A stretch of DNA of 39,004 bases, taken from Chloracidobacterium sp. GTDB lineage: Bacteria > Acidobacteriota > Blastocatellia > Pyrinomonadales > Pyrinomonadaceae. The position numbers were made by a program, and so were the translations under genes. Numbering within the stretch: the stretch's first letter is position 1; each line of letters opens with the position of its first letter. The stretch spans positions 1-39,004 of the forward strand of contig JANYIL010000217.1 of the NCBI GenBank assembly GCA_025362075.1, written 5' to 3'. Positions 30,853 through 38,163 of the stretch are shown one piece after another. The notes under the pieces were generated by a model, which saw only the letters and a program-made list of their open reading frames with translations, searched no databases and was not told where the DNA came from.

Positions 30853-31221
30853 TCATTTCTCATCATCGCGGTCGAGCAGCGGGCGGATCGCGTTTTTATC
30901 CTTTCCGTTGTTAAAGATCCGTGACGTGAGCCGGAAAAATTGAATAAATCCGATGATCGAGCCAAATACGATGCCACCGACAATTCCCCACGGCGAACTC
31001 CCAAGCAGCCAGTCGGCGATCCAGCCCAGAAAGAGCATGAACGCGATCGCGCTGAAAAACACGATGCCCGCCGACCACGCCAGCCCGCTGCGGCGGACGT
31101 TTTCGGCGGTCGAGACGGGGGCGAATGTTTGCGGCGCGAACGGCGCGGGCTCAGGCTCTTCTCCACGCCCCCATCCGTCTGTTTTTTCCGTTTCGTCGTT
31201 GTCGAAAATACTATTGGACAT
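30853..31221 (-). CDS. AtpZ/AtpI family protein
   Basis: A 122-residue protein with an acidic Pro-rich N-terminus (about 1-40) and two membrane helices typical of AtpZ: SGLAWSAGIVFFSAIAFMLF and WGIVGGIVFGSIIGFIQFFR. The family motif W(I/L)AD(W/K)xLG appears as GWIADWLLGSSP. AtpZ and AtpI form a complex linked to magnesium or calcium transport and ATP synthase assembly. It is the first gene of this F0 cluster, 80 bases before the AtpI-like gene. Confidence 0.88.
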   Translation of the reverse strand: MSNSIFDNDETEKTDGWGRGEEPEPAPFAPQTFAPVSTAENVRRSGLAWSAGIVFFSAIAFMLFLGWIADWLLGSSPWGIVGGIVFGSIIGFIQFFRLTSRIFNNGKDKNAIRPLLDRDDEK

Positions 31222-31263
31222 TAAAAATAGCCGTTACTCACTGCGTTTGATGGCTGGCTGCGG

Positions 31264-31285
31264 AGCCCTTACTTACGTGCGGGCT
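31264..31285. repeat. Partial copy of the AGCCCGCACGT repeat family
   Basis: Read on the minus strand, AGCCCGCACGTAAGTAAGGG is nearly identical to the left arm of the full copy at 28794-28824 (AGCCCGCACGTTAGTAAGGG). It lies just after the stop codon of the glycosyltransferase gene and before the atpZ start. Confidence 0.7.
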
Positions 31286-31295
31286 ACCGACACCT

Positions 31296-32558
31296 TTACT
31301 CTCCGCGTATGATGACAGTTTCGGTCGGTGATTTCAATTCGTAGGTAATGCCGCGCCATGTCATTCGCTTTGAAAGGGCGGCCGCGATGCAATTGATAAG
31401 AAATAGTACGGGCGACAGCAGCCACAATGTGGTTTGCAACCAAAACTGGTGTTTTAGCTTGGCTTTGTAATCGGTCAGGACGAGGCGGACCGCCCGCAGA
31501 CGCAGCCAAGCCTTGCCGACGCTAAAAAAAGTTACCAGAAACAAAACGCTGAGACCGATCCAGACCGGCAAGCTGTTCGTTCGGTCTAAGATAACGATCA
31601 AAAATGCGGCCAGCATCACCGCTATAAAGAGGACCGAGCCGATAAATGACATCAACCACAGCGGCGTTGCGTAGACGCGCGTGATCTTCATTTGGCGGTT
31701 GGTGAACTCGATGGTTTGGAGCAGAGACGAATCCTCGATCGACGCCGTAACCGCCTGTGGGACAAAGACGATTGGCCGGCCGGCCGCGTTCATCGCACGC
31801 GTGACGGCAAAATCGTCGGAAAGCGTTCCCCGCCATTTTTCGCGCATGCCGACTGCGTCAAAGACATCCCGCCGGATCGCCGTCGAGCCGCCCCAACAGA
31901 AATTCGATCTGGTGTTGGACCCGAGGGCCGACGCGATCGAGGCGTTCCAGACGGACCGCATTTCGGAGCCGAAGGTCGGATTTTTTGCAATGTACCAGCG
32001 GTAACCTGTTGCGGCCCCGACGTTTTCATCCTCAAGTGGGGCGACGAGATGGCGAAGCCAATCCTTCGATGGCCGCGCGTCGGAATCGACAAAAACAAAG
32101 ACTCGTGACAGGTCGGCGACATGCAAAACGGCCTCGCGAAGATTTTCGACCTTTTGGCTACAGCCGTGTGCCTTGGGTGCGACGACGAGTCGAGTAGGCG
32201 GAAACACGACCGGTAGGGAGTGTGCCCCAAGACGCGGAAAATCCTGCTTCCAAAGGGGCACACTCCCTACCAGTCGTGTTTCCGCCTTTATTACCTCTAC
32301 GGCCGGATCGGCGGGGTCATCCACGACAAATATGACCTCGTAATCTGGATAATCCTGTTCGATGAGAGCGATCAGATTTTGCTCCAGGCCGTCATCGAGA
32401 CCGCGGCAAGGAACTATTACAGAAACAAAAGGCGTAAATTCGGAGGGTGGTTTTGCCAACTCATCTTCAAAAAATTTAAGGTACGCAAGGCCGCTGCGGA
32501 ACGATTTGAGGCTCAGCCAGACCAGCAATGCGGCGAAGACGTTGAAGACGAATATCAT
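31296..32558 (-). CDS. GT2/GT21-like membrane glycosyltransferase with an in-frame 90-bp insertion
   Basis: A 420-residue membrane glycosyltransferase related to ceramide glucosyltransferase and HpnI. Motifs in order: N-terminal membrane segment, VSVIVPCRGLDDGLEQNL, D1 in VIFVVDDPADPAV, D2 in FVFVDSDARPSKDWLRHL, D3 in GTLSDDFAVTRAM, and the (Q/R)xxRW-like TNRQMKITRVYATPLW, followed by C-terminal membrane helices. It probably adds a sugar to a lipid in the inner membrane. Residues about 92-120 are encoded by a 90-bp palindromic element and interrupt a normally short link between the D1 strand and RLVVAPKAHGCSQK. Its ATG overlaps the waaA stop codon (ATGA), so the two are co-translated. Confidence 0.9.
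   Translation of the reverse strand: MIFVFNVFAALLVWLSLKSFRSGLAYLKFFEDELAKPPSEFTPFVSVIVPCRGLDDGLEQNLIALIEQDYPDYEVIFVVDDPADPAVEVIKAETRLVGSVPLWKQDFPRLGAHSLPVVFPPTRLVVAPKAHGCSQKVENLREAVLHVADLSRVFVFVDSDARPSKDWLRHLVAPLEDENVGAATGYRWYIAKNPTFGSEMRSVWNASIASALGSNTRSNFCWGGSTAIRRDVFDAVGMREKWRGTLSDDFAVTRAMNAAGRPIVFVPQAVTASIEDSSLLQTIEFTNRQMKITRVYATPLWLMSFIGSVLFIAVMLAAFLIVILDRTNSLPVWIGLSVLFLVTFFSVGKAWLRLRAVRLVLTDYKAKLKHQFWLQTTLWLLSPVLFLINCIAAALSKRMTWRGITYELKSPTETVIIRGE
32197..32286. mobile_element. 90-bp palindromic element inserted in frame in a glycosyltransferase gene
   Basis: The left arm (32197-32228) and right arm (32255-32286) are 32-nt inverted repeats with one mismatch, around a 26-nt loop. The total length of 90 bp keeps the frame, and the reading frame through it has no stop codon. 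The same element occurs between genes at 26110-26199, also 90 bp. The protein family normally has no such segment here, so this looks like a mobile palindrome tolerated inside a protein, as with Rickettsia palindromic elements. Confidence 0.88.
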
Positions 32559-33874
32559 TGATGTTGGTGGGGATGGATCAGCGGCATGAGATATTCGACG
32601 GTCCGGTGTGCGGCCCCGCGATTGTGCTTCATGACCTCGTGGGCGGCGGAACCGAGCTTTTGCCGGCGTTCGGCGTTAAGGAGCAGTTCGTTAAGGGCAG
32701 CGGACAATTTTTCGGCAGCGTTCCTTTCTGAAACGCTTTTGATTTGCACGAGAGCGTCTTTTTGCATAAATTCGTCAACGGCGGCGGTAAAGTTCGCGGT
32801 GTGCGGCCCTGTAACAATCGCTTTTCCGGCGGCCGCCGGTTCAAAGATGCTCTGGCCCCCGTGCGGGATCAGACTGCCGCCGACGAAAACGATCTCGGCC
32901 AGCGGATACGCCGCCCGCAGTTCGCCAATGCTGTCGAGCAGGATAATTTCAGCCGTCCGGTCGCGGCTCGATGCTGCCTCCGAGCGTCGCACCCACGTAA
33001 ACCCCGTTGCCTTGACCACATCCGCAACCTCATCAAACCGCTCAGGGTGACGTGGTGCTACCATCAGCCGCGGCAGCGCGTCTCCTGACGATTTCCAGAC
33101 ATTCTTAAATGCCTCGGTCACCCACTTTTCCTCTGGTTTATGGGTGCTGGCGGCGATGATCAGCGGGGCTTCGGGAGCGAACCCAAACCGTTCGCGGAGT
33201 TCGCCTGTGAGCGTATTTTCCTGTTCGTCCAGATCGTGGTCAAATTTTAGGTTGCCAGTCACGCGAACTTTGCTGGCACGCATGCCCAGGGACATCAGCC
33301 GCGTCGCATCGGCATTTTCCTGCATAAGAGCGAGATCGACGTAGACGAGTATGCGTTTCATGAAGTGCCCGATCTTGGCGTATCGGCCAAACGAGCGTTC
33401 GGAGAGGCGGCCGTTGACTATCGCGACGCGGCCGTTAGCTTTGCATGTCTCACGGATCAGGTTAAACCAGATCTCGGTCTCCATCAGCAGGAGGATCGAG
33501 GGTTCAAATCGCCTGAGCGCTCGCCGGACCGTCCACCGAAAATCGAAGGGCACGTAAAAAACGCACTCCGCCGCGTCGGCAAAGATCGATCTGGCCACTT
33601 TTTGACCGGTGCGGGTCGTGGTCGAGATTATCAGCCGATGATCGGGCAGCGTCGCCCTTAGTTCCTCGACCAGCGGGCGGGCGGCGTTGGTCTCGCCGAC
33701 GGATACGCAATGAAGCCAGACCACCATTCGATGGTCCGGCTTAAATTTTGGCAGAAAACCGAGCCTTTGGGAGAAGCCCGCAGCATGCTTGCCCCGAAAT
33801 ATCGCGCTCAACAAAAAGAGCGGCAACATCAAGACAAACGCGAGCGTGTATAAAAGGCTGTAGATGACGAACAT
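32555..33874 (-). CDS. waaA: 3-deoxy-D-manno-octulosonic acid (Kdo) transferase
   Basis: Transfers Kdo from CMP-Kdo to lipid A precursor at the inner membrane, so the organism probably makes lipopolysaccharide. The 439-residue protein has an N-terminal membrane anchor (VIYSLLYTLAFVLMLPLFLL), the donor region WLHCVSVGETNAARPLVEEL, and the GT-B C-terminal half with IIAASTHKPEEKWVTEAF and VFVGGSLIPHGGQSIFEPAA. At the ERxG position, where the catalytic base glutamate is expected, it has Gln36 (FSQRLGF). The start codon follows a heptamer hairpin with no Shine-Dalgarno sequence. It overlaps the following glycosyltransferase by 4 bases. Confidence 0.95.
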   Translation of the reverse strand: MFVIYSLLYTLAFVLMLPLFLLSAIFRGKHAAGFSQRLGFLPKFKPDHRMVVWLHCVSVGETNAARPLVEELRATLPDHRLIISTTTRTGQKVARSIFADAAECVFYVPFDFRWTVRRALRRFEPSILLLMETEIWFNLIRETCKANGRVAIVNGRLSERSFGRYAKIGHFMKRILVYVDLALMQENADATRLMSLGMRASKVRVTGNLKFDHDLDEQENTLTGELRERFGFAPEAPLIIAASTHKPEEKWVTEAFKNVWKSSGDALPRLMVAPRHPERFDEVADVVKATGFTWVRRSEAASSRDRTAEIILLDSIGELRAAYPLAEIVFVGGSLIPHGGQSIFEPAAAGKAIVTGPHTANFTAAVDEFMQKDALVQIKSVSERNAAEKLSAALNELLLNAERRQKLGSAAHEVMKHNRGAAHRTVEYLMPLIHPHQHQ

Positions 33875-33875
33875 A

Positions 33876-33946
33876 GTTCAAAGTCCAAGATCCAAGGTCC
33901 AAAGTTATCTGAGAAGATCTTGGACTTTGGGCCTTGGACTTTGGAC
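33876..33946. repeat. Heptamer-stutter hairpin (GTCCAAG type)
   Basis: The left arm is GTTCAAA GTCCAAG ATCCAAG GTCCAAA (33876-33903). The right arm on the minus strand is GTCCAAA GTCCAAG GCCCAAA GTCCAAG (33946-33919). Both arms have exactly four heptamers. It fills the gap between the EF-P stop codon and the waaA start codon. Confidence 0.85.
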
Positions 33947-33953
33947 TGCCGAT

Positions 33954-34517
33954 TTATTTGACCCGTTCCATGTACCGGGCTTCGGTCGGGTTTACCTTGA
34001 TCCGCTCGCCCTCGACGATGAATGGCGGAACCGAAAGCGTTACGCCGTTTTCGAGCGTTGCCGGTTTGTTCGAATTCGAGGCGGTCGCACCTTTGAGAGG
34101 CGGATCGGTCCGGGTGACGGTCAGCTCCATCGTCGCCGGTAGAGCGACGCCGATCGGGGTGCCGTTGTAAAACTCAACTTCGATCTTTAAGTTCGGCATC
34201 AACCATTGGGCGGCGTCACCGAGTTCGTCCTCGGTTAGCTGCACCTGTTCGTAAGATTCCGAATTCATAAAATGATGGTGCGAGCCGTCAGAATAGAGGT
34301 AATCCATCTTGTGCTGCTCAAGCGTCACTTTTTCGAGTGTGTCGTTTGAGCGGAAGCGAAACTCGAACGAGTTGCCGGTCACCAGATTTCGCAGCCTAGC
34401 CTGAACCATCGCACGCAGATTGCCCGGCGTATGATGATGAAATTCCATCACGCGTACCGGCACGCCCTCGTGTACAATTACCATACCTTTTCGAATATCG
34501 TTTGCTGAAAGTGCCAT
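33954..34517 (-). CDS. efp: Elongation factor P with an Asn at the tip-loop position
   Basis: Ribosome-binding factor that relieves stalling at polyproline. The 187-residue protein has the KOW-like N-terminal domain, two OB domains, and the C-terminal KPATLENGVTLSVPPFIVEG and VNPTEARYMERV. Where EF-P normally carries a modifiable Lys or Arg at the domain I loop (for example KPGKGGAF or SGRNAA), this one has TPGNLRAM with Asn33. So beta-lysylation, rhamnosylation or aminopentanolylation at that residue is not possible; an unmodified or otherwise adapted EF-P is likely. I believe PGNLR variants occur in other Acidobacteriota but cannot verify it here. Confidence 0.93.
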   Translation of the reverse strand: MALSANDIRKGMVIVHEGVPVRVMEFHHHTPGNLRAMVQARLRNLVTGNSFEFRFRSNDTLEKVTLEQHKMDYLYSDGSHHHFMNSESYEQVQLTEDELGDAAQWLMPNLKIEVEFYNGTPIGVALPATMELTVTRTDPPLKGATASNSNKPATLENGVTLSVPPFIVEGERIKVNPTEARYMERVK

Positions 34518-34595
34518 AAACTATTTGTCCTCACTGCGCCCGTCCTATCGACGGTACGCAAAGGAGTTAGTTTAATTTTTCGCTCGCCGTTTTGT

Positions 34596-34988
34596 CTAGT
34601 GAACGGCGACCTTAAGCTTAAAGGTCCCTTTCCAGCGGTCGGCCTTCAGGCATTCGGTGACAGTTATCGTGTAGTCGCCGGCGGCGGTCGGGTCGATCTC
34701 ATTCGTCGAGTGGCAGTCGGCCGCCATATCCTGTTCGTAGTTCGATCCCGGAGGGCCTTCGATTGCGAGCGTGATGTAGTGGCTGCCGACATTTTCGGTC
34801 GTCATCTTCTGACCGGCTCGGACGTGGATGACATAGATCCGCTTACTCTTATAACCATTCAGCGTACCGGTAACGACGGCGCTCGTTTTGCCGGGGGCAA
34901 ATTTTATGCGCGTCTTTTGGCCGAGCGCAACAGTCGACAGAACAGTGAAAATACCGAGGACGAGAACGACTCTAGTAAACGTTTTCAT
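34596..34988 (-). CDS. Small secreted protein, pre-peptidase-like beta domain
   Basis: A 130-residue exported protein. The signal peptide is MKTFTRVVLVLGIFTVLSTV and onward to ALGQ. The mature part is beta-rich, with YVIHVRAGQKMTTENVGSHY, a TLAIEGPPGSNY loop and the end DYTITVTECLKADRWKGTFK; this resembles the bacterial pre-peptidase C-terminal type of domain. Two cysteines (CHSTNE and TECLK) could form a disulfide. The ATG at 34988 is 4 bases after the TPR-lipoprotein stop codon, so it ends an operon. The ORF-track start 21 codons earlier lies in that gene and is not used. Confidence 0.75.
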   Translation of the reverse strand: MKTFTRVVLVLGIFTVLSTVALGQKTRIKFAPGKTSAVVTGTLNGYKSKRIYVIHVRAGQKMTTENVGSHYITLAIEGPPGSNYEQDMAADCHSTNEIDPTAAGDYTITVTECLKADRWKGTFKLKVAVH

Positions 34989-34992
34989 ATAT

Positions 34993-35511
34993 TTAAATAG
35001 GTTTTGATAGCGGCAGCGGGGGCGGTTCCTCGCCTTCTTTCGGGGCTTCACGATTTATGGTGTCATAAATCGACATAATCTTGTCGATCCAGCCTTTGGC
35101 GTCAGTGTTCGCGGGATCGTACTTGATGGCCTTGCGATAATCACCGAGAGCCGACGCGTATTGCCCAGCATCGGTCAGAGCGACGCCGCGTTTGTAATAG
35201 GCCTCGGACATGACTTTTTTTAAGGCCCCGTCGTCGGGTTTTTTCTTCAGATTGACCTCGGCAGAGGCGATCTCGGTGTCAAATTTTTTCGTATCGATGG
35301 GGTTGCCGCTCTGTTTCCATTTAGATTTGCCGGCTGAATTGGCATCGACCGGCGGCTGCTGATTTTCGAGCGTGTGTGAGATCGCCGTCTGCGATTTTTC
35401 CGGGGTCGACGCCGTCGAAGGTTTCGTCGTATTCTCGGCGACGGGCCGAGCCGAGCTGTTACAGCCAGCCGCAAAGATACAGGACGCGATGACGATGAAT
35501 AATTTCTTCAT
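34993..35511 (-). CDS. TPR lipoprotein
   Basis: A 172-residue lipoprotein. The lipobox AAGC follows a short signal sequence (KKLFIVIASCIF), and the mature part starts CNSSARP. A Ser/Thr/Pro-rich linker leads to a TPR-like region (about 85-150): SEAYYKRGVALTDAGQYASA and LGDYRKAIKYDPANTDAKGW. The C-terminus is acidic and Pro-rich (APKEGEEPPPLPLSKPI). It probably sits in the outer or inner membrane facing the periplasm. It starts 3 bases after the dikinase-like gene and ends 4 bases before the small secreted protein, so these genes form one operon. Confidence 0.85.
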   Translation of the reverse strand: MKKLFIVIASCIFAAGCNSSARPVAENTTKPSTASTPEKSQTAISHTLENQQPPVDANSAGKSKWKQSGNPIDTKKFDTEIASAEVNLKKKPDDGALKKVMSEAYYKRGVALTDAGQYASALGDYRKAIKYDPANTDAKGWIDKIMSIYDTINREAPKEGEEPPPLPLSKPI

Positions 35512-35514
35512 GAT

Positions 35515-37461
35515 TTATTTCTTATCAATATAGGGTCGTGATTGAACGACGTAGATCTTGCCGTTCATTATACCCCATTCGATGTCTTGTTCCTTCCGTC
35601 CACCGAACGCCGTTCGGATATTTATCGCCGCCCGTGCCAGAGCCCGGGCCTGCAAGTCGGTAAGGACGCGTTTCTTGGCGGCGGCGCAGACGTCGGCGGT
35701 TTCCTTGAGATCGCCATGCTCGTCAAAGCGGAGTGCCCCTTTCTGCTGCGAGAGCGTCATGACGACTACCGAATTCGACTTTGGATTAAACAGCACCTGT
35801 TCCGGCACACCATCGTTGGCGGTAACCTTGGTATTGTGTCCACAGGTCGCACTGATGTAGACCGAGTTTTTGTTGCGGTCGTCAAACGGGTCTTTGGTGA
35901 TCATCACTCCGCCGCGGTCCATGTCGATGCCGGTCTGTATGAGGGCCGACATGTAGACGTCGTTCTGACTGACATAGTTACGGACGCGAGCTTCGTAGCC
36001 CTGAAAATTCCAGAGCGAGGCCCACACCGTCTTAACGGCTTCGATGACCTTGTCTTCCTCGCGAACGTTTGGGACACTGGAATATAGCCCGGCGCCGCTG
36101 AATTTAGGCAAATCTTCGGCGTTTGACGAGCTACGGACAAAGACGGGCTTGCCGCCTAGCTGCTTTTTCCAACGGGCAATAATGTCCGCACGAAGGCCTT
36201 CATCAAATTTGCCGTTCTGGAGCAGTTTACGAAATTCGTCGAGCTTTTGACGGCGGATCTTGGGGTTGTGAACAAAGGTGTTGTCGTCCATCAGGTCGTT
36301 GATCACCTTGTCAAAACCGTTGTCCTTCATAAACTTGTCGTACCAGTAATAAGGCACCGAAAAGCCGTCAGGCACGCTGATGCCCCGCACGCGGGCGTGG
36401 AGCATTTCGCCGAGATTTGCGGCCTTTGAGCCGTAGGCGATGCTGTCCCTTTTACGCATTCCGCCGAGCGTCATCAGCCGGGTCGCCTTCATGTCGGCGG
36501 GCGGCACCTGTTCGTCGGGCGAGGCGGGCAGCTCCGTGCCCTTTGTGACCGGCTCGAGATGGTAATCGTCCATCTCAGCATTTAGCTTGTACCAGTGAGT
36601 GTCGTAGTCGCGAAAGAGCTTATCGGCGTCCTTGATGTATACGTTCGGGATGTTCCAGCCCTTTGCCAGGATATTGACATGCGACAACGGCGAGGATGGC
36701 TTGGCCACGATCACGCCGCGGACCAGCGGCAGATCGAGCGGCAATTCCTTTAGAATGATGATCTCGTTATCACCGATCTCGACCGTGTCGTCGAGCTTGT
36801 CGATGATGTGGATCCGGCCGACCGCCGAACCCGTGTTCAGGGCAAGATATGCCTGATTTCTATTAAGCTCGTCCTGCAAAACACGGTCAAGGCCGGAGCT
36901 TGCGGTCGCATCTTCCTGGCGGATCGAGTTTGGTTTGTACCACACCTTTTGAAAAAAATTGACGTTGATCGCGTGGTTTACCGCTTTGATCACGTCGCTG
37001 GAGGCAAGGTCGCCTTCGTAGAGTTCCCATGTGAATTTATCCACCGGCGACTGCCATGCGATCGTGCCGACGACGAAACGCCGGTCAGCATCAACGTATA
37101 TCGCCTTAAAAGTATCCGCTCCGCGCGGGATCAGATAGGTGGCAAGCAAAAAGTCTTTGTGAAAGCGAAACTTTTGCGAATTGACGAAATAGATCTTGTT
37201 ATTATTTCGGCGGTCGATGACGAACATCGCATGTGGCAGAGCATAGGGTGTTCCCTGATGATAGACGCGGGCGACCGAATTAAAGGCGTTTCGCGATTCG
37301 ATCTTGGGCAGGGAATTACGCATCGAATCGGGCCGTTTGTCCATCACACCTTTTGGCTCGCGGGTAGGCGACGGTTTGCGGGACAGTTGGGCCGGGACGC
37401 TTACAACGGAGAAGGCCGCTATCAAAAATAAAGCGAAGGTAAAAGTCTTAAAGTGATCCAT
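35515..37461 (-). CDS. Secreted glucan-water-dikinase-like protein (His domain then PPDK_N ATP-grasp)
   Basis: A 648-residue protein with an N-terminal signal peptide (FKTFTFALFLIAAFSVVSVP). A unique region (about 50-200) precedes a phosphohistidine swivelling domain with the catalytic-type His261 in PSSPLSHVNILAKG. The C-terminal half (about 340-648) is a pyruvate-phosphate-dikinase N-terminal ATP-grasp domain: GSKAANLGEMLHARVRGISV, FVRSSSNAEDLPKFSGAGLY, and DIEWGIMNGKIYVVQSRPY. The order, His domain before ATP-binding domain, is that of plant glucan water dikinases and not of PEP synthase. Export is puzzling because ATP is scarce outside the cytoplasm. It lies between carbonic anhydrase and a TPR lipoprotein in one operon. 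The substrate is unknown. Confidence 0.85.
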   Translation of the reverse strand: MDHFKTFTFALFLIAAFSVVSVPAQLSRKPSPTREPKGVMDKRPDSMRNSLPKIESRNAFNSVARVYHQGTPYALPHAMFVIDRRNNNKIYFVNSQKFRFHKDFLLATYLIPRGADTFKAIYVDADRRFVVGTIAWQSPVDKFTWELYEGDLASSDVIKAVNHAINVNFFQKVWYKPNSIRQEDATASSGLDRVLQDELNRNQAYLALNTGSAVGRIHIIDKLDDTVEIGDNEIIILKELPLDLPLVRGVIVAKPSSPLSHVNILAKGWNIPNVYIKDADKLFRDYDTHWYKLNAEMDDYHLEPVTKGTELPASPDEQVPPADMKATRLMTLGGMRKRDSIAYGSKAANLGEMLHARVRGISVPDGFSVPYYWYDKFMKDNGFDKVINDLMDDNTFVHNPKIRRQKLDEFRKLLQNGKFDEGLRADIIARWKKQLGGKPVFVRSSSNAEDLPKFSGAGLYSSVPNVREEDKVIEAVKTVWASLWNFQGYEARVRNYVSQNDVYMSALIQTGIDMDRGGVMITKDPFDDRNKNSVYISATCGHNTKVTANDGVPEQVLFNPKSNSVVVMTLSQQKGALRFDEHGDLKETADVCAAAKKRVLTDLQARALARAAINIRTAFGGRKEQDIEWGIMNGKIYVVQSRPYIDKK

Positions 37462-37467
37462 ATAATG

Positions 37468-38127
37468 TTAAATCAGGGCTCCCGATTCCCGACCGCTTAA
37501 AATTCTTGTTCGTAGACGATGCAGGTCGTCCTCGCCCCTGAGCGAGATGTCGAGGTCGCGGATGTGGCCGTCCTTGAGGCCGTAGATCCAGCCGTTCACG
37601 GTCAACTCCTGTCCGCGTTCCCACGCTTCCTGGACGATGGTTGTCTCACCGACATTGATGACCTGTTCACCGACGTTTAGCTCGCAAAGCAGATTTACGC
37701 GTTCGCTCATATCGCCGATGGCCGCCAGTCGCTGTTCATTTTGATTAGCCGTATCCTGAATATGCCGGAGCCAATTGTCGATCAGCCCGTGACGCTGCCC
37801 CTCAAGAGCCGCGATCACGCCGCCGCAGCCGTAATGCCCGCAGACAATAATATGTTTGACGCGGAGCACCTCAACGGCAAACTGGATCACCGATAAGCAG
37901 TTCATGTCGGTGTGATTGACGAGGTTGGCAATGTTGCGATGTACGAAAACCTCACCAGGAGCAAGATCGACTATCGTGTTTGCGGAGACGCGGCTGTCCG
38001 AGCAGCCGATCCAAAGGTATTCAGGGGCCTGTTGGTCCGCGAGATCGGCGAAAAAATGGGGATCTTCATTGGTCATCCGCGATGCCCAACGCCGGTTATT
38101 TTCGAGTAGATATTTTAATTCGCTCAC
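37468..38127 (-). CDS. can: Beta-class carbonic anhydrase
   Basis: Zinc enzyme that interconverts CO2 and bicarbonate in the cytoplasm. The 219-residue protein has the beta-class ligands: CSDSR (Cys and Asp near residues 42-44) and VCGHYGCGG (His and Cys near residues 98-101). EVFVHRNIANLVNHTD and LTVNGWIYGLKDGHIRDLDI also match the E. coli Can subgroup. The ATG at 37461 of the next gene is 6 bases after its stop codon, so it may be co-transcribed with the dikinase-like gene. A partial glycosyltransferase gene lies 36 bases upstream on the same strand. Confidence 0.96.
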   Translation of the reverse strand: MSELKYLLENNRRWASRMTNEDPHFFADLADQQAPEYLWIGCSDSRVSANTIVDLAPGEVFVHRNIANLVNHTDMNCLSVIQFAVEVLRVKHIIVCGHYGCGGVIAALEGQRHGLIDNWLRHIQDTANQNEQRLAAIGDMSERVNLLCELNVGEQVINVGETTIVQEAWERGQELTVNGWIYGLKDGHIRDLDISLRGEDDLHRLRTRILSGRESGALI

Positions 38128-38163
38128 AATACGATTCCGAAAGAGATAGTTTACCCTTGCAGT

